Source: Thermoleophilia bacterium
GTDB lineage: Bacteria > Actinomycetota > Thermoleophilia > Gaiellales > Gaiellaceae
Assembly: GCA_009694305.1 (NCBI GenBank)
Contig: SHVL01000006.1
Span: 1-62,812, forward strand
Reading direction: 5' to 3'
DNA length: 62,812 bases
The translations under genes and the position numbers were made by a program. Under the pieces are notes generated by a model. It saw nothing but the letters and a program-made list of their open reading frames with translations. It was not told the origin of the DNA and ran no database searches. Positions 7,251 to 15,911 of this stretch are shown here, one piece after another. How positions within the stretch are numbered: position 1 is the stretch's first letter; each line of letters opens with the position of its first letter.

Positions 7251-8921
7251 TCAGAACAGACCGACGGTCTCGCCATTCGGGCCGAGATCAATCCCGAAGG
7301 CGGCGGGCTGCTTACCGAGCCCAGGCATCTGGAGCATCTCGCCGCAAAGCGGCACGAGCATCCCCGCGCCCGTGTAGGCGCGGACGTCGCGGATCGGCAC
7401 CGTAAACCCGGTCGGCCGATTGCGGACGGTCGGGTCGTGCGAGAGCGAAAGGTGCGTCTTCGCCATGCAGATCGGCAGGTGCCCAAGCCCTTGCGCCTCG
7501 TAGCGGGCGATCGAGGCGCGCGCGGCGTCCGACAACTCGATCCCGTCAGCGCCGTAGACGGTGGTCGCGATCCGCTCGATCTTCGTCGTAATCGGCTCGT
7601 CGTCCGTGTAGAGCATGCGGAAATCGGACGGGGCCTCGGCAGCCTCGGCGACAACCGCAGCGAGCTCGGTCGTCCCCGCGCCGCCCTCGCCGAACCCGTT
7701 GTGGATCGCGGCACCGAACGCGCCAGCCTCAAGCGAGCGCTGTTTGATGAGATCGAGCAACTCGGGTTTGTCGTCGGGCCGCGTATTGATCGCGACGACC
7801 GGTTGAATCCCGAACGCGCGCACGTTCTCGATGTGCTTGGCGAGGTTCTGGATCCCCGCCTCGACCTCGGCCGTCATCTGCTCAAGTGGCGCCTTCGTCG
7901 CATGGTCGCCGCCGCCGTGATGGCGGAGCGCGCGGACGGTTGCGACGACGACCACCACGTGAGGCCGCAGGTGGCCGACGCGACAGACGATGTCCATGAA
8001 CTTCTCCATCCCGAGATCGGCGGCGAAGCCCGACTCGGTGATGAGGTACTCGCCGAGCTTGAGCCCGATCCGGTCGGCGATGATTGAGTTGTTGCCGTGC
8101 GCGATGTTCGCGAATGGCCCCGCGTGCATGAGGCAGAGTTGACCCTCAAGCGTCTGTACCAGGTTCGGCTTGATTGCCTCCTTGAGGAGCACCGCCATCG
8201 AACCGGCCGCCTTGATCTCCTCCGCCGTCACGGGGACGCCCTCGGCGGTGTAGCCGACGGTGATCGCGCCGAGACGGCGGCGGAGATCGGCGAGGTCGGT
8301 CGCGAGGGCGAGGATCGCCATCACCTCGCTCGCGGCGGTGATGTCGAAGCCCGAGTCGGCTGGGATCCCGTTCTTCTCGCCGCCGAGTCCCGTCCGGATC
8401 TGGCGTAACGAGCGGTCGGGGACGTCGAGCGCGCGACGCCAGGTGACGGTCTCGAGCACGGGCGTGTGGCCGTGGAAGTTGTGCGCGTCCACGAGCGCGG
8501 AGAGGAGGTTGTGCGCCGCGGTGACCGCGTGGACGTCACCCGTGAAGTGGAGGTTGATGTCCTCCATCGGTACGACCTGGGCATAGCCCCCGCCCGCCGC
8601 GCCGCCCTTGACCCCGAAGACCGGGCCGAGCGACGGCTCCCGCAGCGCGAGGATCGGGCGGTGGCCGAGCTTTGCGAGCCCCTGCGTGAGCGCGACCGAG
8701 GTGGTCGTCTTGCCCTCGCCCGGCGGCGTCGGCGTGATCGCGGTGACGTTGACGAGTTTCCCGTCCGGCCGGTCTGCGAGCCGGTCGAGAATCGAGAGGG
8801 AGACCTTCGCCTTGAAGCGGCCGTGGAGTTCGAGCTCCTCGGGCAGGATCCCGAGCCCGGTCGCGATCTCCTCGATCGGCCGCAGGACGGCGTTCTGGGC
8901 GATCTCCAGGCTCGACAGCAT
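7251..8921 (-). CDS. fhs: Formate--tetrahydrofolate ligase
   Basis: 556 aa, the usual length for this cytosolic enzyme, which interconverts formate + THF + ATP and 10-formyl-THF. The ATP-binding P-loop TPPGEGKTTT is at about residues 65-75, followed by LREPSLGPVFGVKGGAAGGGYAQVVPMEDINLHFTGD and the C-terminal VPIRDVRAYTGAGMLVPLCG. The start ATG at 8919-8921 gives MLSSLEIAQNAVLRPI. It follows the four mgd/sox-type genes by 32 bp, so it is probably co-transcribed. In this setting it would handle the C1 unit released as methylene-THF when N-methylglutamate or sarcosine is demethylated, recovering ATP in the formate-releasing direction or feeding biosynthesis. Confidence 0.93.
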   Translation of the reverse strand: MLSSLEIAQNAVLRPIEEIATGLGILPEELELHGRFKAKVSLSILDRLADRPDGKLVNVTAITPTPPGEGKTTTSVALTQGLAKLGHRPILALREPSLGPVFGVKGGAAGGGYAQVVPMEDINLHFTGDVHAVTAAHNLLSALVDAHNFHGHTPVLETVTWRRALDVPDRSLRQIRTGLGGEKNGIPADSGFDITAASEVMAILALATDLADLRRRLGAITVGYTAEGVPVTAEEIKAAGSMAVLLKEAIKPNLVQTLEGQLCLMHAGPFANIAHGNNSIIADRIGLKLGEYLITESGFAADLGMEKFMDIVCRVGHLRPHVVVVVATVRALRHHGGGDHATKAPLEQMTAEVEAGIQNLAKHIENVRAFGIQPVVAINTRPDDKPELLDLIKQRSLEAGAFGAAIHNGFGEGGAGTTELAAVVAEAAEAPSDFRMLYTDDEPITTKIERIATTVYGADGIELSDAARASIARYEAQGLGHLPICMAKTHLSLSHDPTVRNRPTGFTVPIRDVRAYTGAGMLVPLCGEMLQMPGLGKQPAAFGIDLGPNGETVGLF

Positions 8922-8953
8922 CGTGGCGGTTCCTCTCGGGTCAGCGGGCGTCG

Positions 8954-10168
8954 TCAGTGACTCACGGCCGCGGCCGCAAGTTCCGAGACGAGCGTGTCGG
9001 TGTAGAAGCGCTCGAGTTTGAACGGCTCGATGAGCGCGGGCGTCTTGCCGGTCGCAATCAACTCGGCGAGCGTGACCCCGGTGATCGGCGCGGCCTTGAA
9101 CCCGTACGTCCCCCAGCCGCAGTCAACGAGGAACCCGTCGAGTTCGGTCAAGCCCATGATCGGGCTGTAGTCGGGACTCATGTCACAGAGGCCCGTCCAG
9201 TGGCGCAGGATCCGGGTCGAGTGGAGTTGCGGGAAGAGCTCGAGCACGTGCCGCGTCGAGTACTCGATAAAGGGGAACGTGCCCTTGTTCGAGTACGTCG
9301 GGTACGGCTCCACCTCGGCGCCGATCAAGAACTCGCCGCGATCGGTCTGCGAGACGTAGATGTGCATCTGCGCCGAGACGATGATCTTGTCGAGGAACGG
9401 CTTCACGGGTTCGGTCACGAACGCCTGCAGGATTGAGGTCGTGATCGGAAGCTCCACCCCGGCGAGCTTCGCGACCGGGCTCGACCAGCCCGCTGTTGCC
9501 GAGAGCACAACCCCTGCGGAGACGTTGCCCTGCGTCGTGCGGACACCGTGGCAGCGACCGTCGCGCACGTCGAAGCCCGTCACCTCGATGCCCTGGTGGA
9601 TCTCGATCCCACTGCGGCAGACCTGCTTCGCGAAGCCCCACACGACGGCGTCATGGCGGATGATCCCGCCCGGGGGGTGGTAGAGCGCGCCCTGGATCGG
9701 CCAGGTGACGTCATCGCCGACATGGATCTGGGGGCAGAGCCGCTTCACCTCGTCGCGGTCGATCACGCGGGAGTTGATCCCGAGCAACTTGTTCACCTCG
9801 GCGCGCTCGTTCTGGACAACGAGCGAACGGTCGGAATGCGCGAGCGTGAAGTGTCCGTGCTGCGAGAACATGAGGTTGAAGTCGAGCTCGGCGGAGAGTC
9901 GCTCATAGAGCGCGACGCTCTCCTTGTAGAACGCGGCGCCCTCGGGGGTGCGGTAGTTCGAACGGATGATCGTCGTGTTGCGGCCCGCGCCGCCAGACCC
10001 GATGTAGCTCTGCTCAAGGATCGCGACGTCGGTGATGCCGTGGTGCTTCGCGAGGTAGTACGCGGTCGCGAGCCCGTGCGAGCCGCCTCCGACGATGACG
10101 ACGTCGTAGTGGCGCTTGAGCCGGCCGGGGGCCTTGAGGATCTTCTGCTTGCGGAAGATGTCCTTCAT
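8954..10168 (-). CDS. mgdA: Heterotetrameric N-methylglutamate dehydrogenase / sarcosine oxidase, beta subunit
   Basis: 404 aa SoxB-type flavoprotein, the substrate-oxidising subunit of the four-subunit complex. The FAD-binding motif VIVGGGSHGLATAYYLA is at residues 24-40. His172 in GGIIRHDAVVWGFA aligns with the histidine that covalently binds FMN in the beta subunit of tetrameric sarcosine oxidase. The C-terminus has DCGWGTYGFKAAPITGVTLAELI. The ATG at 10166-10168 overlaps the stop of the gamma gene (ATGA); the longer open frame upstream is not homologous. The neighbouring gmaS and mgs genes favour N-methylglutamate as substrate over free sarcosine, but the two enzymes are homologous and sequence alone does not separate them. 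Confidence 0.88.
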   Translation of the reverse strand: MKDIFRKQKILKAPGRLKRHYDVVIVGGGSHGLATAYYLAKHHGITDVAILEQSYIGSGGAGRNTTIIRSNYRTPEGAAFYKESVALYERLSAELDFNLMFSQHGHFTLAHSDRSLVVQNERAEVNKLLGINSRVIDRDEVKRLCPQIHVGDDVTWPIQGALYHPPGGIIRHDAVVWGFAKQVCRSGIEIHQGIEVTGFDVRDGRCHGVRTTQGNVSAGVVLSATAGWSSPVAKLAGVELPITTSILQAFVTEPVKPFLDKIIVSAQMHIYVSQTDRGEFLIGAEVEPYPTYSNKGTFPFIEYSTRHVLELFPQLHSTRILRHWTGLCDMSPDYSPIMGLTELDGFLVDCGWGTYGFKAAPITGVTLAELIATGKTPALIEPFKLERFYTDTLVSELAAAAVSH

Positions 10169-10779
10169 GCGGAGCCCCCCCGCGCGAGCGCATCGACGCC
10201 GACCGGCCCGCCGCCGAGTGCCGAGGCGCGATCGAGGATGACCTCCCAGAGGTAGTGCCCGGACTCCTGCGGGCACACGACCCAGGTCGTCCCGCCCGGG
10301 GCGAGCACGTGCCCGTTGATGTGCGCGATCTCGCCGCTCGCGGGCAGGTGGTGCAGGTGGGTAATGCGCCGCAGCACCGTCTCGGCCTCGGGGCCCGCGA
10401 ACGCGATGATCGCGAATGCGCCTGAGAGGTCGAGGACGAAGCGGTCGCCGAGCGCCTCGCGCACGGCCGCCGCCCGTGCAGGCGGGCAGAAGACAAGCGC
10501 GCGCCGAGCCGAGAGCCGGTGGGTGATGACGCCGTCGAGTTCAAGCGTCGGCTCGGCCGGGCGCACCTCGAAGACGGAGAGATGCGAGAGGTCGGTGACA
10601 CCGACCGTGGCGAGATGCGCGGCCTCACCGGGGACGGAGACGGGGACGAGCCAGCCGTCCCGCTCCTCGAATGACGCACCAGCATCACGAAGTCGGCGGT
10701 CGAGCGGCGAGCGCGCGACCGGGTGGAAGCCCTTCGCGTCATGCGCGGCGCCAGGGGAGAGGAAGGCGAGCGCGCTCAT
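10165..10779 (-). CDS. mgdD: N-methylglutamate dehydrogenase / sarcosine oxidase, gamma subunit
   Basis: 204 aa SoxG-type subunit, a small GcvT-like fold without catalytic motifs that stabilises the complex. Features include SHLSVFEVRP, DLSGAFAIIAFAGPEAETVLRR and the conserved C-terminal ESGHYLWEVILDRASALGGGPVGV. The start at 10779 overlaps the alpha stop, and its stop overlaps the beta start, so all four subunits are translationally coupled. The gene order here (delta-alpha-gamma-beta) differs from the common beta-delta-alpha-gamma (soxBDAG) order. Confidence 0.82.
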   Translation of the reverse strand: MSALAFLSPGAAHDAKGFHPVARSPLDRRLRDAGASFEERDGWLVPVSVPGEAAHLATVGVTDLSHLSVFEVRPAEPTLELDGVITHRLSARRALVFCPPARAAAVREALGDRFVLDLSGAFAIIAFAGPEAETVLRRITHLHHLPASGEIAHINGHVLAPGGTTWVVCPQESGHYLWEVILDRASALGGGPVGVDALARGGSA

Positions 10780-13436
10780 GAGCGGAGCCGTGCCCCTTCG
10801 GGATCGTAGAAGTGGCCGAGCCGGACGATCATCCCGACGGCGCGGCCGTCTACCTGCACGTCGAACCTGCCGCCGTCCACTGCGAGCGCGACCGGAACGA
10901 CCGCAAGGCCGATCACCTTGTCGAGTTCCCTCGAGTGGCGCACGCTCGTGATCCGGCCTGCGGAGCGGCCAGCCACGACGACTTGGCCGCCCTCGACAGG
11001 CATCGCCCCGGACGGACTCTCAAAGCCGACGAGCATGTTGCGGAGGCCGCGGTCGGCAACCTGCTGGGTCGCCCACTTGCCGACCCACTCAAACTCCTTG
11101 TCGTTCTTCACAAGCCACGGCATCGCAGCCTCGTGCAGGTTCGACTCGGAGTCTGTGTCCTGGCCGATAATGACGTGGCCCTTCTCGAGGCGAAGAATCC
11201 GCTGCGGCTCAAGGCCGAACGGTGCCACTCCAAGATCGGCGCCGTGCTTGAGCAGCGCGTCCCAGACGTGCACCGCCTGCGGGCTCGCGAGGTGCAGCTC
11301 GTAGCCAAGTTCGCCGACAAAACCGATCCTGAGCGCGAGCGCAGGCACCCCCGCGACCGTCACCGCACGCGCGTCGAGATACGCGATCGCCTCGTTCGAG
11401 AAGTCGTCGTCGGAGAGCCGTGTCATCAACTCGCGGCTCGCAGGACCCGCGACGTTGATCGCGGCGAGCGCACCCGTGAGGTTCGCGAACTGCACGTCCA
11501 TGAACCACACCGCGTTCCACCAGCCAAACCACTGGTAGATGCCGTCGGCTCCCGTCGAGGACGTCGTCACATAGAACGTCTCGTCGTCGAGCCGCCCGAC
11601 CGTGCCATCGTCAATGATCCGGCCCGCGTCGCCCGTGATCACGCCGTACCGCACGCGCCCAACCTTCAGGTCGGAGAAGCGGTTCGGGTAGACGCGGTCG
11701 AGGAACGCGCCCGCGTCGGGGCCGGTGACGAGGATCTTCCCGAGCGTAGAGACGTCAATGAGTCCAACCTTCTCGTGCACGTTCTGCGCCTCAACACCCG
11801 CGTCCGCGCCGTAGGAGTGCGGACGGCGCCAGGCACCCGTCCACATGATCCGTGCGCCGAGGTCGCGATGGCGGTGGTGGAGCGACGTCCGTCTAGCGGG
11901 CTCCTGCGGATACCCGGCGACGAGCCCCATCGGCACCGGGGTGTACGGCGGCCGTGCGGTCGTTGTCCCGATCGTGTTCTCGTCCACGCCCTTCGTCTTC
12001 GCGTACGAGCGGATCGCGTTCGTCGAGCAGAGCCGACCCTGACAGGGGCCCATCGTCACGGTCGTGTAGCGCTTCGACAACTCGATCGAGTCGAAGCCCT
12101 CGGCAATCGCGTAGGCGAGATCCTTCGGCGTCTGGTCCTCGCAGAAGCAGACGAAGCACTTGTCGCCCTGGTGGCCGAGCACGGCGGCGGGCACCGCAGG
12201 CGCCCCAACGTCGCCAGCCGCAGAGCCGACGACCTCAACGTTCTCAGGCAGGGACTCCGGAACGAAGATCCCGCGGCTCGCGTCGTAGACGACCCGCGCG
12301 CCCGCCTGGGCGAGAAGCTTCGCGTTCGGCTGCGGGCTACCGCTCATGACGAGCAGGTCAGCCTTCACCGTCTCGCCGTTCACTGACACCGCGTGAAGGC
12401 GCCCGCGTCGGCCGCGCGCCTCGATGTTCGGCGGCTGCTCGACGCGCAGATCGATGACAAGCGCGACCAGAACGCCAGCGGTGCGAAGCGACGCTGCTGC
12501 TTCGAGTCCACGGTCGTCTGCCGTGATCACGACGGCGCGCTCACCCGGCTTGATCGACCACCACTCGACGAGGCGCTTCGCGGCTTCGGGGAGCATGACC
12601 CCGATGAGGTCGTTGCCGGGGAACACAAGCGGCTGCTCGATCACTCCGGCGGCGACGACGATGCGCTCGGCGCGGAACTTGAGCAGGAGGTTCCCAACCG
12701 CGACCGGGACGAAGCCGTACTCGAAGATCCCGATCGCGATCGCAGGGGCGATCACCTCGACCCCGGCCGCCTGGGCCCGGGCGCGGAGGTCGGCTGCGAC
12801 GCCCTTGCCTGCGGGGTCGGAAAGGAGCGCGCCGCCCGCCTCGGGTCCCTCGTCCACGACCGTCACCTGCCGACCCTCAGCCGCGTGCGTGATTGCGGCC
12901 TCAAGGCCCGAGCGGCCACCGCCGATCACGAGCACCTCCACGTGCCGGTTCTCGACGTCCACGCGCGCCTCGCGCTTGCCCTTCCGGTCGAGGACGCCGA
13001 GGCCGGCGGCGTTGCGAAGGAACTTCTCGTAGAGCGGCCACAGCTTCCGCGGCCGGATGAACGTCTTGTAGTAGAAGCCGGGCGGGGTGAACGGGCCGGC
13101 GAACTTGTCCGTCGCCTGCATCAGATCGAAATCGAGCGAGCCGACGAAGTTCTGCCCCTTCACGATGTCGCCGGAGGAGACCGGGGTCGCGCAGACGCGG
13201 ACGTTCGGTGTCCCGTTCACGTTCATCTGGCAGTTCGCGCAGTGTCCGATGCAGCACTGCAGGCCGCGCGGCCGGTGGTACTTGAACGAGCGCGAGAACG
13301 TGCGCCGACCGGCCGCGTACAGCGCAGAGCCGATCGTGTCGCCCTCGAACGCCTCGACCGCCGCGCCCTGGAACGTGAAGGAGACGGGCTGCGAGCGGTC
13401 GATCCGCTCGCCGTCGCGTGCCTCAAGCCTGCTCAT
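10776..13436 (-). CDS. mgdC: N-methylglutamate dehydrogenase / sarcosine oxidase, alpha subunit with two predicted 2Fe-2S sites
   Basis: 886 aa, THF-dependent large subunit. Domains in order: N-terminal ferredoxin-like domain (residues 15-95) with Cys61, 62, 66, 69 and 82; a Rossmann dinucleotide-binding fold (VLVIGGGRSGLEA at 168-180); a BFD-like domain with C430-x-C432 and C465-x4-C470 (CFCEDQ ... GPCQGRLC); a C-terminal GcvT/aminomethyltransferase domain from about 525, where the methyl carbon is passed to THF as methylene-THF. As I remember them, classical SoxA oxidases lack the BFD cysteines, so this version probably carries two iron-sulfur clusters and may pass electrons to a carrier rather than oxygen. 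Overlaps delta and gamma by 4 nt. Confidence 0.88.
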   Translation of the reverse strand: MSRLEARDGERIDRSQPVSFTFQGAAVEAFEGDTIGSALYAAGRRTFSRSFKYHRPRGLQCCIGHCANCQMNVNGTPNVRVCATPVSSGDIVKGQNFVGSLDFDLMQATDKFAGPFTPPGFYYKTFIRPRKLWPLYEKFLRNAAGLGVLDRKGKREARVDVENRHVEVLVIGGGRSGLEAAITHAAEGRQVTVVDEGPEAGGALLSDPAGKGVAADLRARAQAAGVEVIAPAIAIGIFEYGFVPVAVGNLLLKFRAERIVVAAGVIEQPLVFPGNDLIGVMLPEAAKRLVEWWSIKPGERAVVITADDRGLEAAASLRTAGVLVALVIDLRVEQPPNIEARGRRGRLHAVSVNGETVKADLLVMSGSPQPNAKLLAQAGARVVYDASRGIFVPESLPENVEVVGSAAGDVGAPAVPAAVLGHQGDKCFVCFCEDQTPKDLAYAIAEGFDSIELSKRYTTVTMGPCQGRLCSTNAIRSYAKTKGVDENTIGTTTARPPYTPVPMGLVAGYPQEPARRTSLHHRHRDLGARIMWTGAWRRPHSYGADAGVEAQNVHEKVGLIDVSTLGKILVTGPDAGAFLDRVYPNRFSDLKVGRVRYGVITGDAGRIIDDGTVGRLDDETFYVTTSSTGADGIYQWFGWWNAVWFMDVQFANLTGALAAINVAGPASRELMTRLSDDDFSNEAIAYLDARAVTVAGVPALALRIGFVGELGYELHLASPQAVHVWDALLKHGADLGVAPFGLEPQRILRLEKGHVIIGQDTDSESNLHEAAMPWLVKNDKEFEWVGKWATQQVADRGLRNMLVGFESPSGAMPVEGGQVVVAGRSAGRITSVRHSRELDKVIGLAVVPVALAVDGGRFDVQVDGRAVGMIVRLGHFYDPEGARLRS

Positions 13437-13690
13437 GCGGCGGGCTCCGGGTGCCAGGTGCGCTTCACGTCGTTCGAGTAGGTGTCGCGCTCGGCAAGGA
13501 ACCAGTCCTCACACGAACGGCAGAACCACCACTCCTTCTGCACGCCCCACTCGTTGCGGCGGAAGTAGACGTACGTGTTCAACTCGCGCACCGTCGGCGT
13601 TGTCTTCGGCCGCGAGGTGGACTCCCCCGCGCAGCGCAACTCGGGGATCTCCCGAGGGCCGCAGTTGGGGCAGTTGACGAGAAGTGACAT
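13433..13690 (-). CDS. mgdB: N-methylglutamate dehydrogenase / sarcosine oxidase, delta subunit
   Basis: 85 aa SoxD-type zinc-binding subunit. CPNCG at residues 7-11 and CRSC near 57-60 give four cysteines; FRRNEWGVQKEWWF is the conserved interface region of this family. Promoter-proximal cistron of the mgd-fhs operon, with start ATG at 13688-13690. It is divergent from an iclR gene across a 65-bp gap that contains a quasi-palindrome. Confidence 0.87.
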   Translation of the reverse strand: MSLLVNCPNCGPREIPELRCAGESTSRPKTTPTVRELNTYVYFRRNEWGVQKEWWFCRSCEDWFLAERDTYSNDVKRTWHPEPAA

Positions 13691-13701
13691 TGTGTGTCAG
13701 A

Positions 13702-13718
13702 GTTCCATCATGTGCAAC
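13702..13718. promoter_or_regulatory. Candidate IclR operator in the mgd-iclR divergent gap
   Basis: GTTCCA-TCATG-TGCAAC, an inverted repeat with one mismatch per arm and a 5-bp spacer, in the 65-bp gap between the mgd operon and the divergent iclR gene. It has the same geometry as the repeat beside the first iclR gene (2956-2970). IclR binding is inference. Confidence 0.4.
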
Positions 13719-13755
13719 GGTAATGCGCTGAACGCAACGCCGGGATCGTAGCGCG

Positions 13756-14520
13756 ATGCCCGCGCCACGTCAACCATCGTTACACCGCATCGCAACCGCG
13801 CAACGTGCGGTCGCGATCCTCGACACGCTCGCCGAGAACGGTGACCTCGGGACGAACGAACTCGCGCGGCGGGTCGCGCTCCCCGCGAGCACCGTCTCCC
13901 GCCAACTCGGGACACTTACAGACGCGGGTCTTGTTGAGCACGACGCGGCGAGCGGCCGTTACCGGCTCGGGATCCGGCTCGTCCAACTCGCGAATGCGGT
14001 GCTCGCCCGACTCGACGTCCGCACAGAGGCTCGGCCGCACCTCGAGGAACTCGTGCGGATCACGGGCGAGACCGCGACCCTGCACGTACCCGGCGAGGAG
14101 GACGCAATCACGGTGGACTTCGTTCCAAGCGCCCATTACGTCCAGCATGTGACGCAACTCGGTCGGCCCTCGATCGGGCACGCCACCTCGGCGGGCAAGG
14201 TGATGCTCGCCTTCTCCGAGCGGACGCTGCCGACGGGGCCGCTCCGCGCCTTCACCAAACGGACACTCACCACCCGCGCCGCCCTCGCGGCCGAACTCGA
14301 GCACGTCCGTGTGCAGGGGTACGCGGAGGCCTACGAGGAGCGCGAGTCTGGGCTCAACGCCGTCGCCGCGCCCGTGTTCGCCGCCTCGGGCGCACTCGCC
14401 GCGATCCTCGCGCTGCAGGGCCCGTCGGTGCGGTTCGGGCCGGACGAGGCCCATGCCGCGCTCCCCCACCTGCTCGAACGGGCCCGCGCCGTTTCCCGCG
14501 CACTCGGCTGGGAGGGGTAG
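13756..14520 (+). CDS. IclR-family transcriptional regulator (2)
   Basis: 254 aa. N-terminal winged HTH ([29 protein letters not shown]) and IclR effector domain (GETATLHVPGEEDAITVDFVPS, GHATSAGKVMLAFSE). Divergent from the mgd-fhs operon and convergent with mgsC, so it most likely regulates the demethylating complex. The first IclR protein at 2.2-2.9 kb has the same length and very similar HTH wording ([20 protein letters not shown]), suggesting paralogues with related operators. The mgd promoter lacks the TATGGAGG palindrome, so the two halves of the pathway appear to be under different regulators. Confidence 0.85.
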   Translation: MPAPRQPSLHRIATAQRAVAILDTLAENGDLGTNELARRVALPASTVSRQLGTLTDAGLVEHDAASGRYRLGIRLVQLANAVLARLDVRTEARPHLEELVRITGETATLHVPGEEDAITVDFVPSAHYVQHVTQLGRPSIGHATSAGKVMLAFSERTLPTGPLRAFTKRTLTTRAALAAELEHVRVQGYAEAYEERESGLNAVAAPVFAASGALAAILALQGPSVRFGPDEAHAALPHLLERARAVSRALGWEG

Positions 14521-14552
14521 ACGCCTAGCCCGAGCGGGGGCTGCGGGAACTC

Positions 14553-15911
14553 CTACTCCTCGCGTAGGCGCGCGGCGACCCGATCGGCGATCTCGTCGAG
14601 GAGCGGCGCCTGCATGCCCGCGAGCGGTACCCGCGCCATGAGCGACGCCTCAATCGTGAGCGCGACAAGATCCTCGGGCTCCAGATTGTGGACGTGCGAC
14701 TTGCCGCACGCCCGCGCGAGCGTCTGCGCCTCAAGCGTGAGCACGCGCAGATAGTTCGCGACCTTGCGGCCCCCGACCACCGGGTCGAAGCGAGCCGCGA
14801 GTTCCTCGTCCTGGGTCGAGATCCCGGTCGGGTCGCGACCCGCCTGCCAGTCGTCGTAGAAGCCGGCCGCACTCCCGAGCTTGCGGTACTCCTCATCGTG
14901 CTCGGGTGCGTTGTCACCCATCGCGATGAGCGCGCCGACCCCGATCGAGACCGCGTCCGCACCGAGCGCGAGCGCCTTCGCGACATCCGCCCCGGTCCGG
15001 ATCCCGCCCGACACGATCAGCTGCACCTTGCGATGCATCCCAAGCTCAAGGAGCGCCTGCACCGCGAGCGGGATCGCCGCGAGCGTCGGGATCCCTGCGT
15101 GCTCGATGAAGACGTCCTGGGTCGCGGCGGTGCCGCCCTGCATCCCGTCGAGCACGATCACGTCCGCGCCCGCCTTCACTGCGAGCTGCGTGTCGTAGTA
15201 CGTGCGCGTCGCGCCGATCTTCACGAAGATCGGCTTCTCCCAGTCGGTGATCTCGCGCAACTCGTGCAACTTGATCTCAAGATCGTCCGGCCCCGTCCAG
15301 TCGGGGTGGCGGCTCGCGCTCCGCTGGTCGATCCCCTTCGGGAGGTTCCGCATCGCGGCGACACGATCGGAGATCTTGTGTCCGAGCAGCATCCCGCCGC
15401 CACCCGGCTTCGCGCCCTGGCCGATCACCACCTCGATCGCATCCGCGCGGCGCAGGTCGTCTGGGTTCATTCCGTAGCGGGAGGGCAGCAACTGGTAGAC
15501 GAGGGTCTCCGAGTGCTCGCGCTCCTCAGCGGTCATCCCCCCGTCACCTGTTGTGGTCGAGGTGCCAACCTCGGTCGCAGCGCGGCCAAGCGCCTCCTTC
15601 GCTGGCCCCGAGAGCGCCCCGAAACTCATCCCTGCGATCGTGACCGGGATCTCCAAGTGGATCGGCTTGGAGGCAAAGCGCGTTCCGAGTACAACGTCGG
15701 TCGCGCACCGCTCGCGATAGCCCTCAAGGGGGTAGCGGGAGACGCTCGCGCCGAGGAAGAGGAGGTCGTCGAAGTGCGGCAACTTCCGCTTCGCGCCGAA
15801 GCCGCGGATGTCATAGATCCCTTCGCGCGCGGCGCGCTGGATCTCCGCGATGACGTTCCGATCGTAGAGGTACGACTCGCGCAGGCCCGGCGTCGGTTCG
15901 AACGTCGGCAT
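14553..15911 (-). CDS. mgsC: N-methylglutamate synthase FMN subunit (glutamate-synthase-like), lacking the 3Fe-4S cysteines
   Basis: 452 aa, FMN-binding glutamate synthase domain (TIM barrel). Visible motifs: AGMSFGALSGPAKEALGRAA, STTTGDGGM, QGAKPGGGGMLLGHKIS, VLDGMQGGTAA and VSGGIRTGADVAKALALGADAVSIG (FMN phosphate site). In GltB the next stretch carries C-x5-C-x4-C before PVGIATQD; here the ungapped equivalent is A-x5-W-x4-D before PTGISTQD, so no iron-sulfur cluster is expected. Forms, with mgsA and mgsB, an enzyme converting gamma-glutamylmethylamide or methylamine plus glutamate units to N-methylglutamate. The start ATG overlaps the mgsB stop. GlxD-type glutamate synthase paralogues of unknown role are the alternative. 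Confidence 0.82.
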   Translation of the reverse strand: MPTFEPTPGLRESYLYDRNVIAEIQRAAREGIYDIRGFGAKRKLPHFDDLLFLGASVSRYPLEGYRERCATDVVLGTRFASKPIHLEIPVTIAGMSFGALSGPAKEALGRAATEVGTSTTTGDGGMTAEEREHSETLVYQLLPSRYGMNPDDLRRADAIEVVIGQGAKPGGGGMLLGHKISDRVAAMRNLPKGIDQRSASRHPDWTGPDDLEIKLHELREITDWEKPIFVKIGATRTYYDTQLAVKAGADVIVLDGMQGGTAATQDVFIEHAGIPTLAAIPLAVQALLELGMHRKVQLIVSGGIRTGADVAKALALGADAVSIGVGALIAMGDNAPEHDEEYRKLGSAAGFYDDWQAGRDPTGISTQDEELAARFDPVVGGRKVANYLRVLTLEAQTLARACGKSHVHNLEPEDLVALTIEASLMARVPLAGMQAPLLDEIADRVAARLREE

